From positions 1 to 54,413 of IMG/VR virus record IMGVR_UViG_3300030090_000446: 54,413 nucleotides of DNA. One strand, written 5' to 3'. Of the stretch, positions 39,101-47,201 are shown piece after piece. This DNA is from a virus. A model generated the notes under the pieces. It was not told the origin of the DNA. It saw only the letters and a list, made by a program, of their open reading frames with translations, and ran no database searches. Numbering within the stretch: position 1 is the stretch's first letter; the number at the start of each line of letters is the position of its first letter. The position numbers and the translations under genes were made by a program.

Positions 39101-40028
39101 AATACTTTGTAGGAATAAATTCTATAGTAGCTTGACCATCTTCAACATCCATTATTCTACCATACGTACCATAGTTCTCAGCATTTTCGGTTAATAGTGT
39201 AGTACCTTTTGTTGGTGACTCTACATATGTACCTATAACATCTGTATCTATATAATTCTCATTTGTATCTGGATTTATTTTTTCTAAAAACGATTGTACA
39301 TCTTTAGACTGAGCAACTTTATTTTGAGTACTTTTAGCAACTCGACTTGCTTCTGCTTCTTGTGCTATGTCATCTATTCTTCTTGTAGCACTCTGACCTA
39401 ACTTAGCACCTGCATAACCTAGTGTTCCACCAGATAATCCACCAACAATTCCTTGAAATGCAACATTTCCATAATTGATATCATCTTGATAACCTAGTGC
39501 ATCTTCACCTTTTATATCCTCTAATAGAAGACCTTGTGTAACACCTATACCACCTTCAGTTAATGCACCTGCTTTTATACCTTGTCTTACAGGATCTGAT
39601 GCAACTTTCTTTTTAAAAGATTCAGATATTAATTTTTTAATACCTGCTCTACCTACAGTAGATGCAACCACCTTACCTACACCTAAACCAAAAATATTCA
39701 AAGGATCTAGTATACCTTTTACACCATATTCTGTAAAAGTTTGAAGTCCTGTTTGTCTTCCAGCAAAATTTTCTAAATCTTCATCTACAGTTTTATATAG
39801 TTTACCTAGTTTTTTTCTCTCTTCTTCATCTCTAATATTTTCAACATCATTAGAAAATTTAAGTGCAAGTGCAGTATTAGCTTGAACACCACGATAATCC
39901 CCTAAGAAATTTTCTAGTGCATCTTCTCTTGTAGCTGGTGTTTTACCTTGTCTTCTAGAATAGTCAAAAAGAGTATCTACGTACTCTTGATTTTCTAATA
40001 ACTCTTCAGTTGTCAGTTTATCAGCCAT
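36153..40028 (-). CDS. Very large internal virion (DNA-ejection) protein
   Basis: 1291 aa, the largest gene. Mostly helical with a Gly/Ala-rich, probably membrane-interacting stretch (~100-220, including IFGLGVGKVVASTVG and FQGIVGGLSGGTLGYAGAKL). A long coiled region lies near 780-850 and a second hydrophobic patch near 855-900 (VGPLFPLTPYLFIGEF). The C-terminus is rich in helices. Size and position fit the gp16-like protein that podoviruses inject to build a channel. No catalytic motif is evident. AAAGG precedes the ATG. Confidence 0.65.
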   Translation of the reverse strand: MADKLTTEELLENQEYVDTLFDYSRRQGKTPATREDALENFLGDYRGVQANTALALKFSNDVENIRDEEERKKLGKLYKTVDEDLENFAGRQTGLQTFTEYGVKGILDPLNIFGLGVGKVVASTVGRAGIKKLISESFKKKVASDPVRQGIKAGALTEGGIGVTQGLLLEDIKGEDALGYQDDINYGNVAFQGIVGGLSGGTLGYAGAKLGQSATRRIDDIAQEAEASRVAKSTQNKVAQSKDVQSFLEKINPDTNENYIDTDVIGTYVESPTKGTTLLTENAENYGTYGRIMDVEDGQATIEFIPTKYSKTKNPDTGTFDGRVQIVVPLNEVKATSLKNKDTYLKQFVEEYGLFFDKAGIENGKQLLRNARTSEAEIEKIFTNTLSQDAYEDLTRFVFDAGQSIQQTMPDSKLAKRIEVTLDDPTKRVTEKVATLLEIGQKNKELLSDSVNKALASSGRSIDEVIDILKADIAVSAGKLSTQSDISKLLNPTSEINKKLSSMQANQTESQKQMLKALAKERELEKQMARKFGVSVDLWRSFLVTQPATTFRNIFGSALRVPGESLSSFVDRFMIKTEADALGIDVPAYVPNKNVALLAKNILSPYESVQLAQMVSKSFPEADRQLFKLFDDYFASTLDQKTGAGNVLKTINYVSQKANVLNRMQDRAIKSAGFMTELDNQIKVAIRRGEITDPDIKGIEDVIRQDKMNLLNDTMVSKSLEFAYKLTYQTRNAGDDLIIGGKMINNLQRWANTTAAIKLGIPFPNFIFNGIVYNLNRGLGFGAAKAAVNARRIAKFDDVAIKKAANRSKQIQQKIDKIKKFSSTKVKQIQERAGDKNFINTQLKKLTNELDELDAAAGKRLKNVEDLRKGIVETVEGITFISAAWAIRENFGGARYDEIKVGNNSINVGPLFPLTPYLFIGEFIRKVVNDEPIDKTFVGEGIEALTGFQTDRAGPISKFVGGLRKTLDTLSNDDDPNSYRKIGEEVGAFAGYIAKGYLSPLKAFDDLVKTFGSRESRQTYDRDFQNVISEESDTLSGEVIRGVFNEFAKQMFRGTSAQGMLGGSEDPTISVTGKEQRIQSAPFAKQLSGIAAVAPRDSVGEELERLGIPSWKLARRSSIPEYTRLFKIKLGKESEKYVKPIVESRKYKALPFKIQLQIIDNLYNGDKGDMSPEAQRAYRTFGPIYNNLKERVAAEIKNEYKLLDELHKFRTRNSKAEISRSYKEAERKGVLPPLKYLGEDTADNRNVAEARDQSDKLKKFQTIIDDPRYKMGEYINRAKGGYVSQMNALGF

Positions 40029-40037
40029 TATACACCT

Positions 40038-41564
40038 TTATTTTCTTTGTTTGCTATATCTTTTTTGAAATTCATCTTCTAAATCTAAAGCTTTTTTTAA
40101 TTCTTCACCTTTAAGACCTGATTCTTTTATAGTTTTTATAGCTTCATTTTCACCTTTATTTACCCCACCTTCTAATCCTAAACCTCCAGGTTTAGTTGTT
40201 CCTATAACTTTCCAATCGCTTACCTCATCAAATGCATATATAAATTCTATTACTTCCCCTGTTTCTGGTTTTGCTATAATAAAAGTATTATCGTCAGATC
40301 CTTTTTTAGCTTCACCCGATTTAATTAATTCTCTAATTTCTTCTTTAGTTCCTAGTTTGTCTTCTAAAGTTTCAGTCTTAGTTAAAATTTGTTTTACTTC
40401 TCCTTTATTGTCTTTTAAATTTTTTATATACTCAACTTTAGCTGGAGAATCTAATTTACTGAGATCACTTTTAATATTATTCATAACATCCTTAAATGTT
40501 TTTTCAGGGTCTTTAGAAAACTCAGGTAATTTTTCAGCTTGATTTATTGCAAAAGTAATTATATCTTTTGCATCTTTATATAGCTCACCTGAATCTTCAG
40601 CACTATATTGTGCATCAGACATGAAAGGCATCAATGTCATAATATCTTGTGCTGTTTTTATTCCTTTTTTATTTTCACCTGCAAATCCAGTTACACTATC
40701 TCCTCTTGCATTATAAACAGGTTTTACATTTTCTTCAGCTGCTGCTTTTATATTAGCATCTCTAAGAAGTCTTGTTCTTTCTGTATCAGTTGCAAATCCT
40801 ACCATTTTAATTCGTTGACTAGTAGGTATTTGAGATTCTTCTGCTTCAGGAGGTAAAGTTCCAGTCATTCCTGCTATTTGTTTTTTAGCATCTGTTTCAG
40901 GATCTATTCCTTCAGCAATTCTTTCAAAGATATTACCACGCCGTTTACTTTCTTTTAGTGATAGCTCTCTCATTTGTTTATCAGTTGCATCAACTTTATA
41001 ATCAGGTAAATCAGCAAAACCTGAAAATGGCATCTTACCTGACTTCATAGACGTAAATAGTTCATTTCTAATAGAACTTCTAATTCTATCATCACTATGT
41101 CCTAAAAGTCTTTGTTCTTCATATATTTTTCCTATATACCTTGCTAACTTTGGATCGTTTTTATCTATCTTTATACCACCAGCTACTAATTTATCTATAT
41201 CACTTTCTATTCCACTATCAGACAATACGCTAAAACCAAACTGTATTTGTTTTCTTTTTGTTTCTTTTAAGTTGTTTAATTTATTTAATCTTCTTTGTCT
41301 TTCTTTTTCGTTAGCTGCTTTTGTTTCTTTCAACAATAGGTTTTGTTTTTCTGCATCAGCGTCATATCTATCTTGTATTGCTTCTAATGCACCCAATGTT
41401 TGAGCATCATTACCAGATGTAACAGCTAAAGACAAACCTATCTTTGCAAGTTCTGCAAATACTTTTTTAGCACCTTTAGGTATTTCAAACTCTGAAGTTT
41501 CAGTTGTTTCTTCTTCTTCCTTTTCAGGTGGAGTCATCATTCCTTTTTGTTCTGTTATAGCCAT
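40038..41564 (-). CDS. Internal virion protein
   Basis: 508 aa, acidic start (PPEKEEEETTETSEFEIPKG), then mainly helical. A Lys/Glu-rich coiled coil (ETKAANEKERQRRLNKLNNL and following) spans ~80-110. It is part of the late cluster of helical proteins that together with the 1291-aa protein likely form the internal core. Its start shares a base with the stop of the next gene upstream. No specific family recognised. Confidence 0.6.
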   Translation of the reverse strand: MAITEQKGMMTPPEKEEEETTETSEFEIPKGAKKVFAELAKIGLSLAVTSGNDAQTLGALEAIQDRYDADAEKQNLLLKETKAANEKERQRRLNKLNNLKETKRKQIQFGFSVLSDSGIESDIDKLVAGGIKIDKNDPKLARYIGKIYEEQRLLGHSDDRIRSSIRNELFTSMKSGKMPFSGFADLPDYKVDATDKQMRELSLKESKRRGNIFERIAEGIDPETDAKKQIAGMTGTLPPEAEESQIPTSQRIKMVGFATDTERTRLLRDANIKAAAEENVKPVYNARGDSVTGFAGENKKGIKTAQDIMTLMPFMSDAQYSAEDSGELYKDAKDIITFAINQAEKLPEFSKDPEKTFKDVMNNIKSDLSKLDSPAKVEYIKNLKDNKGEVKQILTKTETLEDKLGTKEEIRELIKSGEAKKGSDDNTFIIAKPETGEVIEFIYAFDEVSDWKVIGTTKPGGLGLEGGVNKGENEAIKTIKESGLKGEELKKALDLEDEFQKRYSKQRK

Positions 41565-42184
41565 TATTCTCTCCTACCCATTAATCCTGTATCAGGAACT
41601 TCTATTTCTTCTTTAGGTTTTTCTTCAACCTCATCAGTCTTTTCATTAAGTTCCTCTGCTTCTGTATCTTTTGATTCACCTTTAAACTCTTCATATTCCT
41701 CTAATAAATCCATAGCTTCATCTAATGTAGGATCAGTTTTTCTTTCAGCTAAAGGAATATACTTAACGCCTGCTTCATCTAACATATCCATCATTTCAGA
41801 AAATACAGGACCATATATTAACTGCATTACATCATGTGAATACTTTCCTAATGCCCATCCAGCAAACACAATAGACCTCGCAGTTAACTCTAGAGGTATG
41901 TCTAATTTAGAAGCTATAACAATACGTTCAAATGCGTCTGCTGTAGATATAGATGTTAATACATAGTTAAGAGCTTCATCAGGAACTACAAACTGTGGTG
42001 GTCTTTCATTAGGTTCAGTGCCTAATTCTTCTGTTAAAGACGCACCAGGAATAGGACCGTCAAACATCTGAGACATTTCTTGATCCATATTTGTTTCATC
42101 TTCAGTAGAATCTGCTTCACCACCCAAAGGATTAACTTCCTCTTCAAAAGTATTTGTGTTTTCTTCTTCCATTTCCATAGACAT
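41564..42184 (-). CDS. Acidic virion-associated protein with PLGGEAD motif
   Basis: 206 aa from the ATG at 42184, which follows the upstream stop by one base and has AGAGG 8 nt before it. Acidic N- and C-terminal tails flank a compact helical core (~70-150, FVVPDEALNYVLTSISTADA, RSIVFAGWALGKYSHDVMQL). The PLGGEAD motif near residue 23 also occurs in the lysozyme-fused protein, encoded there by a nearly identical DNA stretch. Probably an internal virion or assembly protein. Confidence 0.6.
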   Translation of the reverse strand: MSMEMEEENTNTFEEEVNPLGGEADSTEDETNMDQEMSQMFDGPIPGASLTEELGTEPNERPPQFVVPDEALNYVLTSISTADAFERIVIASKLDIPLELTARSIVFAGWALGKYSHDVMQLIYGPVFSEMMDMLDEAGVKYIPLAERKTDPTLDEAMDLLEEYEEFKGESKDTEAEELNEKTDEVEEKPKEEIEVPDTGLMGRRE

Positions 42185-42185
42185 C

Positions 42186-42464
42186 TTATAGTCCTCTCGC
42201 TGATAATCTTCTTTGGATGCCACTCTTTTGTCCAAACAAACTTTGTATTGCTATTTGCTTTTGTATATTCAAAGATGCAGATGCAACAGTAGGAGATGAT
42301 CTACTAGCTTGCATTTTTGATATGCTTCTAACTGTTCTTAAAGAAGGTGTTCTCATTGTAGGAATTTTTGATTTAGTACCACCACCCAATTTGTTTTTAA
42401 CAACGGATGTAGCTACACTTCCCAAAACACTTTTAGCTAGTGGGGCAACAAAAGCAAATGCCAT
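42186..42464 (-). CDS. Small basic hypothetical late protein
   Basis: 92 aa. A hydrophobic N-terminus (MAFAFVAPLAKSVLGSVATS) is followed by a Ser/Arg/Lys-rich part. AGGAG precedes the ATG. Possibly a virion peptide; no family recognised. Confidence 0.6.
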   Translation of the reverse strand: MAFAFVAPLAKSVLGSVATSVVKNKLGGGTKSKIPTMRTPSLRTVRSISKMQASRSSPTVASASLNIQKQIAIQSLFGQKSGIQRRLSARGL

Positions 42465-42478
42465 TATAATTTCTCCTA

Positions 42479-44236
42479 TTAACTAATTACTGCGTCTACT
42501 ACAGTACCTAATATTTTTGTTTTTAAAGAACCTTTTTGAATATCTTTAGCTAGTTTTAAATTATTATCAAAAGAAAAAGAAGCTAATGCTAGTTGATCTT
42601 TAAACGATCTTTCATTTGTAGACGTAACCCTAGCAAAATTAATTTGATCTCTTTGTTCTTGTAACATATTGTTACGTGCTGTTTGACTTATATTAAATAA
42701 GTTACGCACGTTAAACTCATTCTCTGCATTTTGTATTGCAGTGTTTGCAGTATTTATATTACGTCTGTATACTGCATTTGCCTGATCAATTAATATAGAG
42801 TTTTTCTGATTGAATTGTTCTCTAGTATTCTGCAAAGTAGAGTTAAACTGTTCTATTGCATTTTCTTGACCAGCATTAAATCTTTCCATAGCATTTGTCT
42901 GAGCAGCTTTAAATTGTGCCGTGTTATTAGACAATGATGCAAAGAATTGATCATTCTGTTGTTCATTGGCTGCATTAAATTGTTTTGCTGTATTTACAGC
43001 AGCCTGATCTCTAAACAATGACTGCACCCTGTTAGATGTATTTGTTACTCTAGCTTGTTGTTCATTATTAAGATTAGCTAGGTCTAACTGCATAGTCATC
43101 TGAGCATTAAGTACTTCTGCTTGTTGTCTATTGTTTAGATTTAATTCTTGCATACTACGATATGTTTGTGCGTCAGCAGCAGCTATAGGTGTAGAAGCTT
43201 CCATAGCAGCCTGTACGATAGCAGCTCCAGCCATACTAGATGCACCCATACCTCTAGCAGCCAATCTTTGTTCAGCTAATCTAATAGCACCAGCAGCAAA
43301 TGCTGGAACCTTACCACCTTCAAACTGAGCCATTAAATTTTCTAATTGACCTTGTACAGTAGCTTCTTTCTCTACTGTTCCTGTTTGTGCTGTAACAACA
43401 TCTGTTAGTCCTTGTTGTTTTGCTGCAACCATTGCTTCATTTTTAACAGCATCAAAACTTTTATCAGCAGTAAAACTTTTTGCATCTGTTTTAGGTTGTG
43501 CTTGTATATCTGCTACTGTACCTGTTTGTGCAGTTATTTGCCCTTGAGTTGGACTAATTGTATATTTTGTTGCATCTAAAAACTCATTAGCTTGTGGTGT
43601 TAATGTTTGTAAATCTAAAGTTGTTCCAGTAGGTGCTACAGGTGCGGTTGCTAATTGTGATTCTCTTCCTATAGCAGTTAAATTACCATAAGGATCTACT
43701 GTATTAACATTAGTTCCTACTGCTCCTTGAAATGCTTCTAATGCAGGACCACCTGTAAGCGTACTAAACTCACCTTTAAATCCTGTAAGTCTACCTGCTT
43801 TTCTAGTATTAAGTGCATTTATTGTATTTTGTAAGGTTGCTAAATCTTGCCCACGTATCTCTTCAATAGAAGGCAATCCACCTCCTGCAAACTCTGCTTT
43901 AATTTGACCAGTTGTAGGATCTATAAATTCTGCATCTAAAGATTTTAATATATTACCTTTTTGCACTTCTTCTGTTGGAGGTTGATACGGAGCATTAGGA
44001 TCAGGTGGAATGTCAGTAAATACTCTAATACCTGTATTAGGATCAATAGTTGCTCTTTGCCCTTCAGGTGCAGGCGCAAAACCAGCATAATTTTCAGGAA
44101 TACCACCTTGAAATGATCCTGAAAATTCATCAAATCTATTGGTAGGAATAGTAGTAAACTCTCCATCTGTACCTAATGATGGATCAAAATACTCAAGTAT
44201 TCCTGTATTTGGATTTATTCTAGTTTGCACTGCCAT
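42479..44236 (-). CDS. Internal virion protein with long helical C-terminal half
   Basis: 585 aa. The N-terminal part is Thr/Pro/Gly-rich (RINPNTGILEYFDPSLGTDG). From ~330 on it is Asn/Gln/Ala-rich and helical with degenerate repeats (NEQQNDQFFASLSNNTAQFK, FNAGQENAIEQFNSTLQNTR), a pattern common in podovirus ejection proteins. It begins the group of internal proteins behind the tail genes. Function is inferred. Confidence 0.6.
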   Translation of the reverse strand: MAVQTRINPNTGILEYFDPSLGTDGEFTTIPTNRFDEFSGSFQGGIPENYAGFAPAPEGQRATIDPNTGIRVFTDIPPDPNAPYQPPTEEVQKGNILKSLDAEFIDPTTGQIKAEFAGGGLPSIEEIRGQDLATLQNTINALNTRKAGRLTGFKGEFSTLTGGPALEAFQGAVGTNVNTVDPYGNLTAIGRESQLATAPVAPTGTTLDLQTLTPQANEFLDATKYTISPTQGQITAQTGTVADIQAQPKTDAKSFTADKSFDAVKNEAMVAAKQQGLTDVVTAQTGTVEKEATVQGQLENLMAQFEGGKVPAFAAGAIRLAEQRLAARGMGASSMAGAAIVQAAMEASTPIAAADAQTYRSMQELNLNNRQQAEVLNAQMTMQLDLANLNNEQQARVTNTSNRVQSLFRDQAAVNTAKQFNAANEQQNDQFFASLSNNTAQFKAAQTNAMERFNAGQENAIEQFNSTLQNTREQFNQKNSILIDQANAVYRRNINTANTAIQNAENEFNVRNLFNISQTARNNMLQEQRDQINFARVTSTNERSFKDQLALASFSFDNNLKLAKDIQKGSLKTKILGTVVDAVIS

Positions 44237-44248
44237 TATAAACTCCTA

Positions 44249-45496
44249 TTAAACTGGCCTGTTATTCATCAGAGATGCATTTCTGGTAAGTAGTTGTTGA
44301 ATTAAAGCATCTCTTGGGTCAGCTGCCATTGGACCCATTGGACCTACTTGTTGATTACTAGGAGTAGCCCTTGGTGCAGATTGAGCAAACTGAGCTGCTT
44401 GTTGCTGTACTGCTGGTTGTTGTTGCTGTTGTCTTTGTTGTGCTATTGCTTCAGCTGCACGATTAGCTTGTTGACCTACGCCTTGAACTTGCGCTGTTAA
44501 AGCTGCTTGACCTGCTCTTTGTGTACCTTGAATATCACCACGTTGAGTTGTAGCACCACGTTGATATTGTTCAGCAGCAGTACGAAATGCTCCTAATTGA
44601 CTACCTAAACCAGATAAATCTCCTGATAGTTGATCTCCAATTCCTGATAAATCTCTACCTAATCCAGATATATCCTGAGTTAGTCCTGTTTGACCAGACA
44701 TTAATCCAGCCTGACCTGCATACAATCCAGTAGGTTGTTGTGTAACAGTACCGTCTTCACCAGTTACAGCAGCAGTACCTATCTGTTCACCTAATCCTGC
44801 CTGTCCTTCTTGCAATGCAACTTGATTTTCAGATAGTGTAGTTTGGCCTCCTGCCAATCCTGCTTGACCTGCAAATAGATCTGTTTGTCCTTCACCAGCA
44901 GTTCCAATACCTGACATGATACCTCTTTGACCTGCAAATAAATCTGTTTGTCCTTCACCTGCTTGACCAATACCTGATTGTATATCTGCTGTCTGACCCA
45001 TTAAAGTATCAGCTTGACCAGTTCCAGCAGTTCCTATACTTGTACCAATACCTCTTACTTGTCCTGCTAAAGGATCTACTACATCTCTTATACCTTGTTG
45101 ACCTGTAGCTAATCCTTGTGTTTGACCCATTAAAGTATCAGCTTGTCCTGTTCCTGGTGTTCCTATAGCACTAGTAACTGGGGTAAGATCTACAGGATCA
45201 GGTGCAGTAAAGGAAAATGTTTGATTACCGCTAGGTGGTGCATTAGTAAAAGTCTGACTTGAAACAGTACCATCAGGATTTGCTATACTAGTAGTAACAG
45301 TTCCATCTAAATTTTCTAAATTAGGTACACCTTTTCTGTTTTCATTTTTACCAAACGTATTGAAATGGTCTGCTACGTTAGCGAAATCACCCCTAGATAT
45401 CGCTAATAAAACATCACGATTTTCTGGTTGGCTTAAAAATTGTGTTTGTTCTTCATCAGAAAACACATAGTCACCATTAGGTAATTGTACTGCCAT
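44249..45496 (-). CDS. Gly/Gln-rich repetitive virion protein
   Basis: 415 aa. After a ~100-residue non-repetitive start (MAVQLPNGDYVFSDEEQTQF) the middle (~110-330) is made of short repeats such as GTGQADTLMGQT, GEGQTDLFAGQ and AGLMSGQTGL. The C-terminal third is Gln-rich. It looks like a flexible or elongated internal component. AGAGAGG precedes the ATG. No family recognised. Confidence 0.6.
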   Translation of the reverse strand: MAVQLPNGDYVFSDEEQTQFLSQPENRDVLLAISRGDFANVADHFNTFGKNENRKGVPNLENLDGTVTTSIANPDGTVSSQTFTNAPPSGNQTFSFTAPDPVDLTPVTSAIGTPGTGQADTLMGQTQGLATGQQGIRDVVDPLAGQVRGIGTSIGTAGTGQADTLMGQTADIQSGIGQAGEGQTDLFAGQRGIMSGIGTAGEGQTDLFAGQAGLAGGQTTLSENQVALQEGQAGLGEQIGTAAVTGEDGTVTQQPTGLYAGQAGLMSGQTGLTQDISGLGRDLSGIGDQLSGDLSGLGSQLGAFRTAAEQYQRGATTQRGDIQGTQRAGQAALTAQVQGVGQQANRAAEAIAQQRQQQQQPAVQQQAAQFAQSAPRATPSNQQVGPMGPMAADPRDALIQQLLTRNASLMNNRPV

Positions 45497-45497
45497 T

Positions 45498-45734
45498 TTA
45501 TTTTCCTCTCTCTAATACCTTATCTAGCTTATCCTCTAACCTATGTAGAGCTTCTGTAACCATACGCATATCTTCTCTTAACTCCTGTTTAGTAGAGTAG
45601 TCCTCTCTAGTTCTGTTCAAAAGTATATCTATACGTTTAACCTCTGCCATGAGATTCCTGAACATCCAAATGGCTGGGCCAATCACCAGCGTTAATACTA
45701 CATTCCAAAAAATTACTGGCGATATCTCGTCCAT
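45498..45734 (-). CDS. Small membrane protein with coiled-coil tail
   Basis: 78 aa. One helix near the N-terminus (PVIFWNVVLTLVIGPAIWMF), then a charged coiled coil (REDMRMVTEALHRLEDKLDK). The layout resembles holin-accessory or inner-membrane anchor proteins. It lies between the propeller genes and the internal virion genes. Confidence 0.65.
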   Translation of the reverse strand: MDEISPVIFWNVVLTLVIGPAIWMFRNLMAEVKRIDILLNRTREDYSTKQELREDMRMVTEALHRLEDKLDKVLERGK

Positions 45735-45740
45735 TAGTCA

Positions 45741-47198
45741 TTAACCTTTCACTATTATTTCTGTTGCAGATATAGCAGTTCCAGCCACAACACTAGGACT
45801 ATCTGCGCTTGTTCCTAATGTACCATCAGTCTGTACATAATATGTCTGACCTGCTGTTAAACCTGTTTGATCTTTATTTACTGTACCAACCACATCTATT
45901 GTAGCTTCTGCTGTATCAGCGTATGTACCACCTGATGCTAATCCTATGTAGTTTTCGGATGATGTTAAATTAGTTGATTCACCTTTATGTACAATAGCTG
46001 TACCATAATTAGAGTTTCCTGCATCTTGATAAGCAATGACTGCGCTATTAACATTACTGTCAAAAGATGCCCCAATATAGTTTGTTTCACCAGCATTAAA
46101 TACAGTTTCTCCACCATAACTAATATCTGTACCAGACACAGTTCCTATATTAATAGTTCCATGATCACTATTACTTCTGTCATTATAAATAGTAATTACT
46201 TTGTTAATACTACTGTTAAAAGTAGAAGATATATAATCATCTGTTTCTCCTGCATTAAACTCAACAATACTTCCAAAGCTAATTGAAGTTCCGCTTACTG
46301 TACCGACTACAGCTTTTCCTTTATTTGAGTCTCCTGTATCGCAATAACTAATTACAACTTTATTACTATTACTGTCAAAAACAGCACTATTTTTAACTGT
46401 ATTCCCACTTTCAAACTCAACAGCCGTACCAAAACTAATACTCGTACCAGAAACTGTACCAACTATAGCCTTTCCTTTAGTTGAATCTCCAGCATCTGAG
46501 TAAGCAATTACAACTTTATTGCTGTTACTATCAAACGTAGGACTAATATGAGGACTATTAGCACTTTCAAAAACTGCAGCAGATCCAAAACTAATAGATG
46601 TACCGCTAACAGTTCCTACAATAGATGTACCGTAAAAACTGTTGCCATTATCTTTATAGCATACAACTACTTTATTGACGCTACTATCAAACGTAGCTGT
46701 TACAGTGTTAGTTGATGCACTTTCAAAAACTGCCTCACTTCCAAAACTTATAGACGTACCGCTAACAGTTCCAACAATAGCAGTACCATATGCACTGTTA
46801 CCATCATCTGTATATACTATAACTACTTTATTAGTGTTAGAATCAAAAACAATATCTATGTATGAAGTTGCTGCATTATTAAATACAACAGGCGTTCCAA
46901 AAGTTATTGAATTATCGGATGAGTCTACAGTTGCTACAACAGCATTTCCTGTATTAGCTCCACCATCACTGTAAGCAATTACAATTTTATTGTTACTACT
47001 ATCAAAAGCTACAGCATTGTATATAGAACTGGCACTTTCATAGGTAGCTTCAGATCCAAATGTTGCTGCAATAGCAGTTCCAGATACCTGACTAACAGTA
47101 CCAGTGCTATTAACTAATACAGGCTTACCATTTGTAATCGCACCAGATGCAACAGCTTTATATTTACCTGCTTGTTTAGGGGGAACGTATGCTACCAT
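45741..47198 (-). CDS. Tail protein with one predicted seven-bladed beta-propeller
   Basis: 485 aa. The N-terminal ~57 residues end in GSEATYESAS. Seven repeats of ~52 residues then follow (~58-420), each with FDSNSNKVVIAYxDxGNSxxG, a turn, AIVGTVSGTSISFG and xxVxFESA. Repeat size, number and strand pattern fit blades of a propeller. The C-terminal module (TYYVQTDGTLGTSADSPSVV, AGTAISATEIIVKG) is shared with the next two propeller genes and is common in marine phage tail proteins. Likely role: binding host surface glycans or proteins. Confidence 0.75.
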   Translation of the reverse strand: MVAYVPPKQAGKYKAVASGAITNGKPVLVNSTGTVSQVSGTAIAATFGSEATYESASSIYNAVAFDSSNNKIVIAYSDGGANTGNAVVATVDSSDNSITFGTPVVFNNAATSYIDIVFDSNTNKVVIVYTDDGNSAYGTAIVGTVSGTSISFGSEAVFESASTNTVTATFDSSVNKVVVCYKDNGNSFYGTSIVGTVSGTSISFGSAAVFESANSPHISPTFDSNSNKVVIAYSDAGDSTKGKAIVGTVSGTSISFGTAVEFESGNTVKNSAVFDSNSNKVVISYCDTGDSNKGKAVVGTVSGTSISFGSIVEFNAGETDDYISSTFNSSINKVITIYNDRSNSDHGTINIGTVSGTDISYGGETVFNAGETNYIGASFDSNVNSAVIAYQDAGNSNYGTAIVHKGESTNLTSSENYIGLASGGTYADTAEATIDVVGTVNKDQTGLTAGQTYYVQTDGTLGTSADSPSVVAGTAISATEIIVKG

Positions 47199-47201
47199 TT
47201 C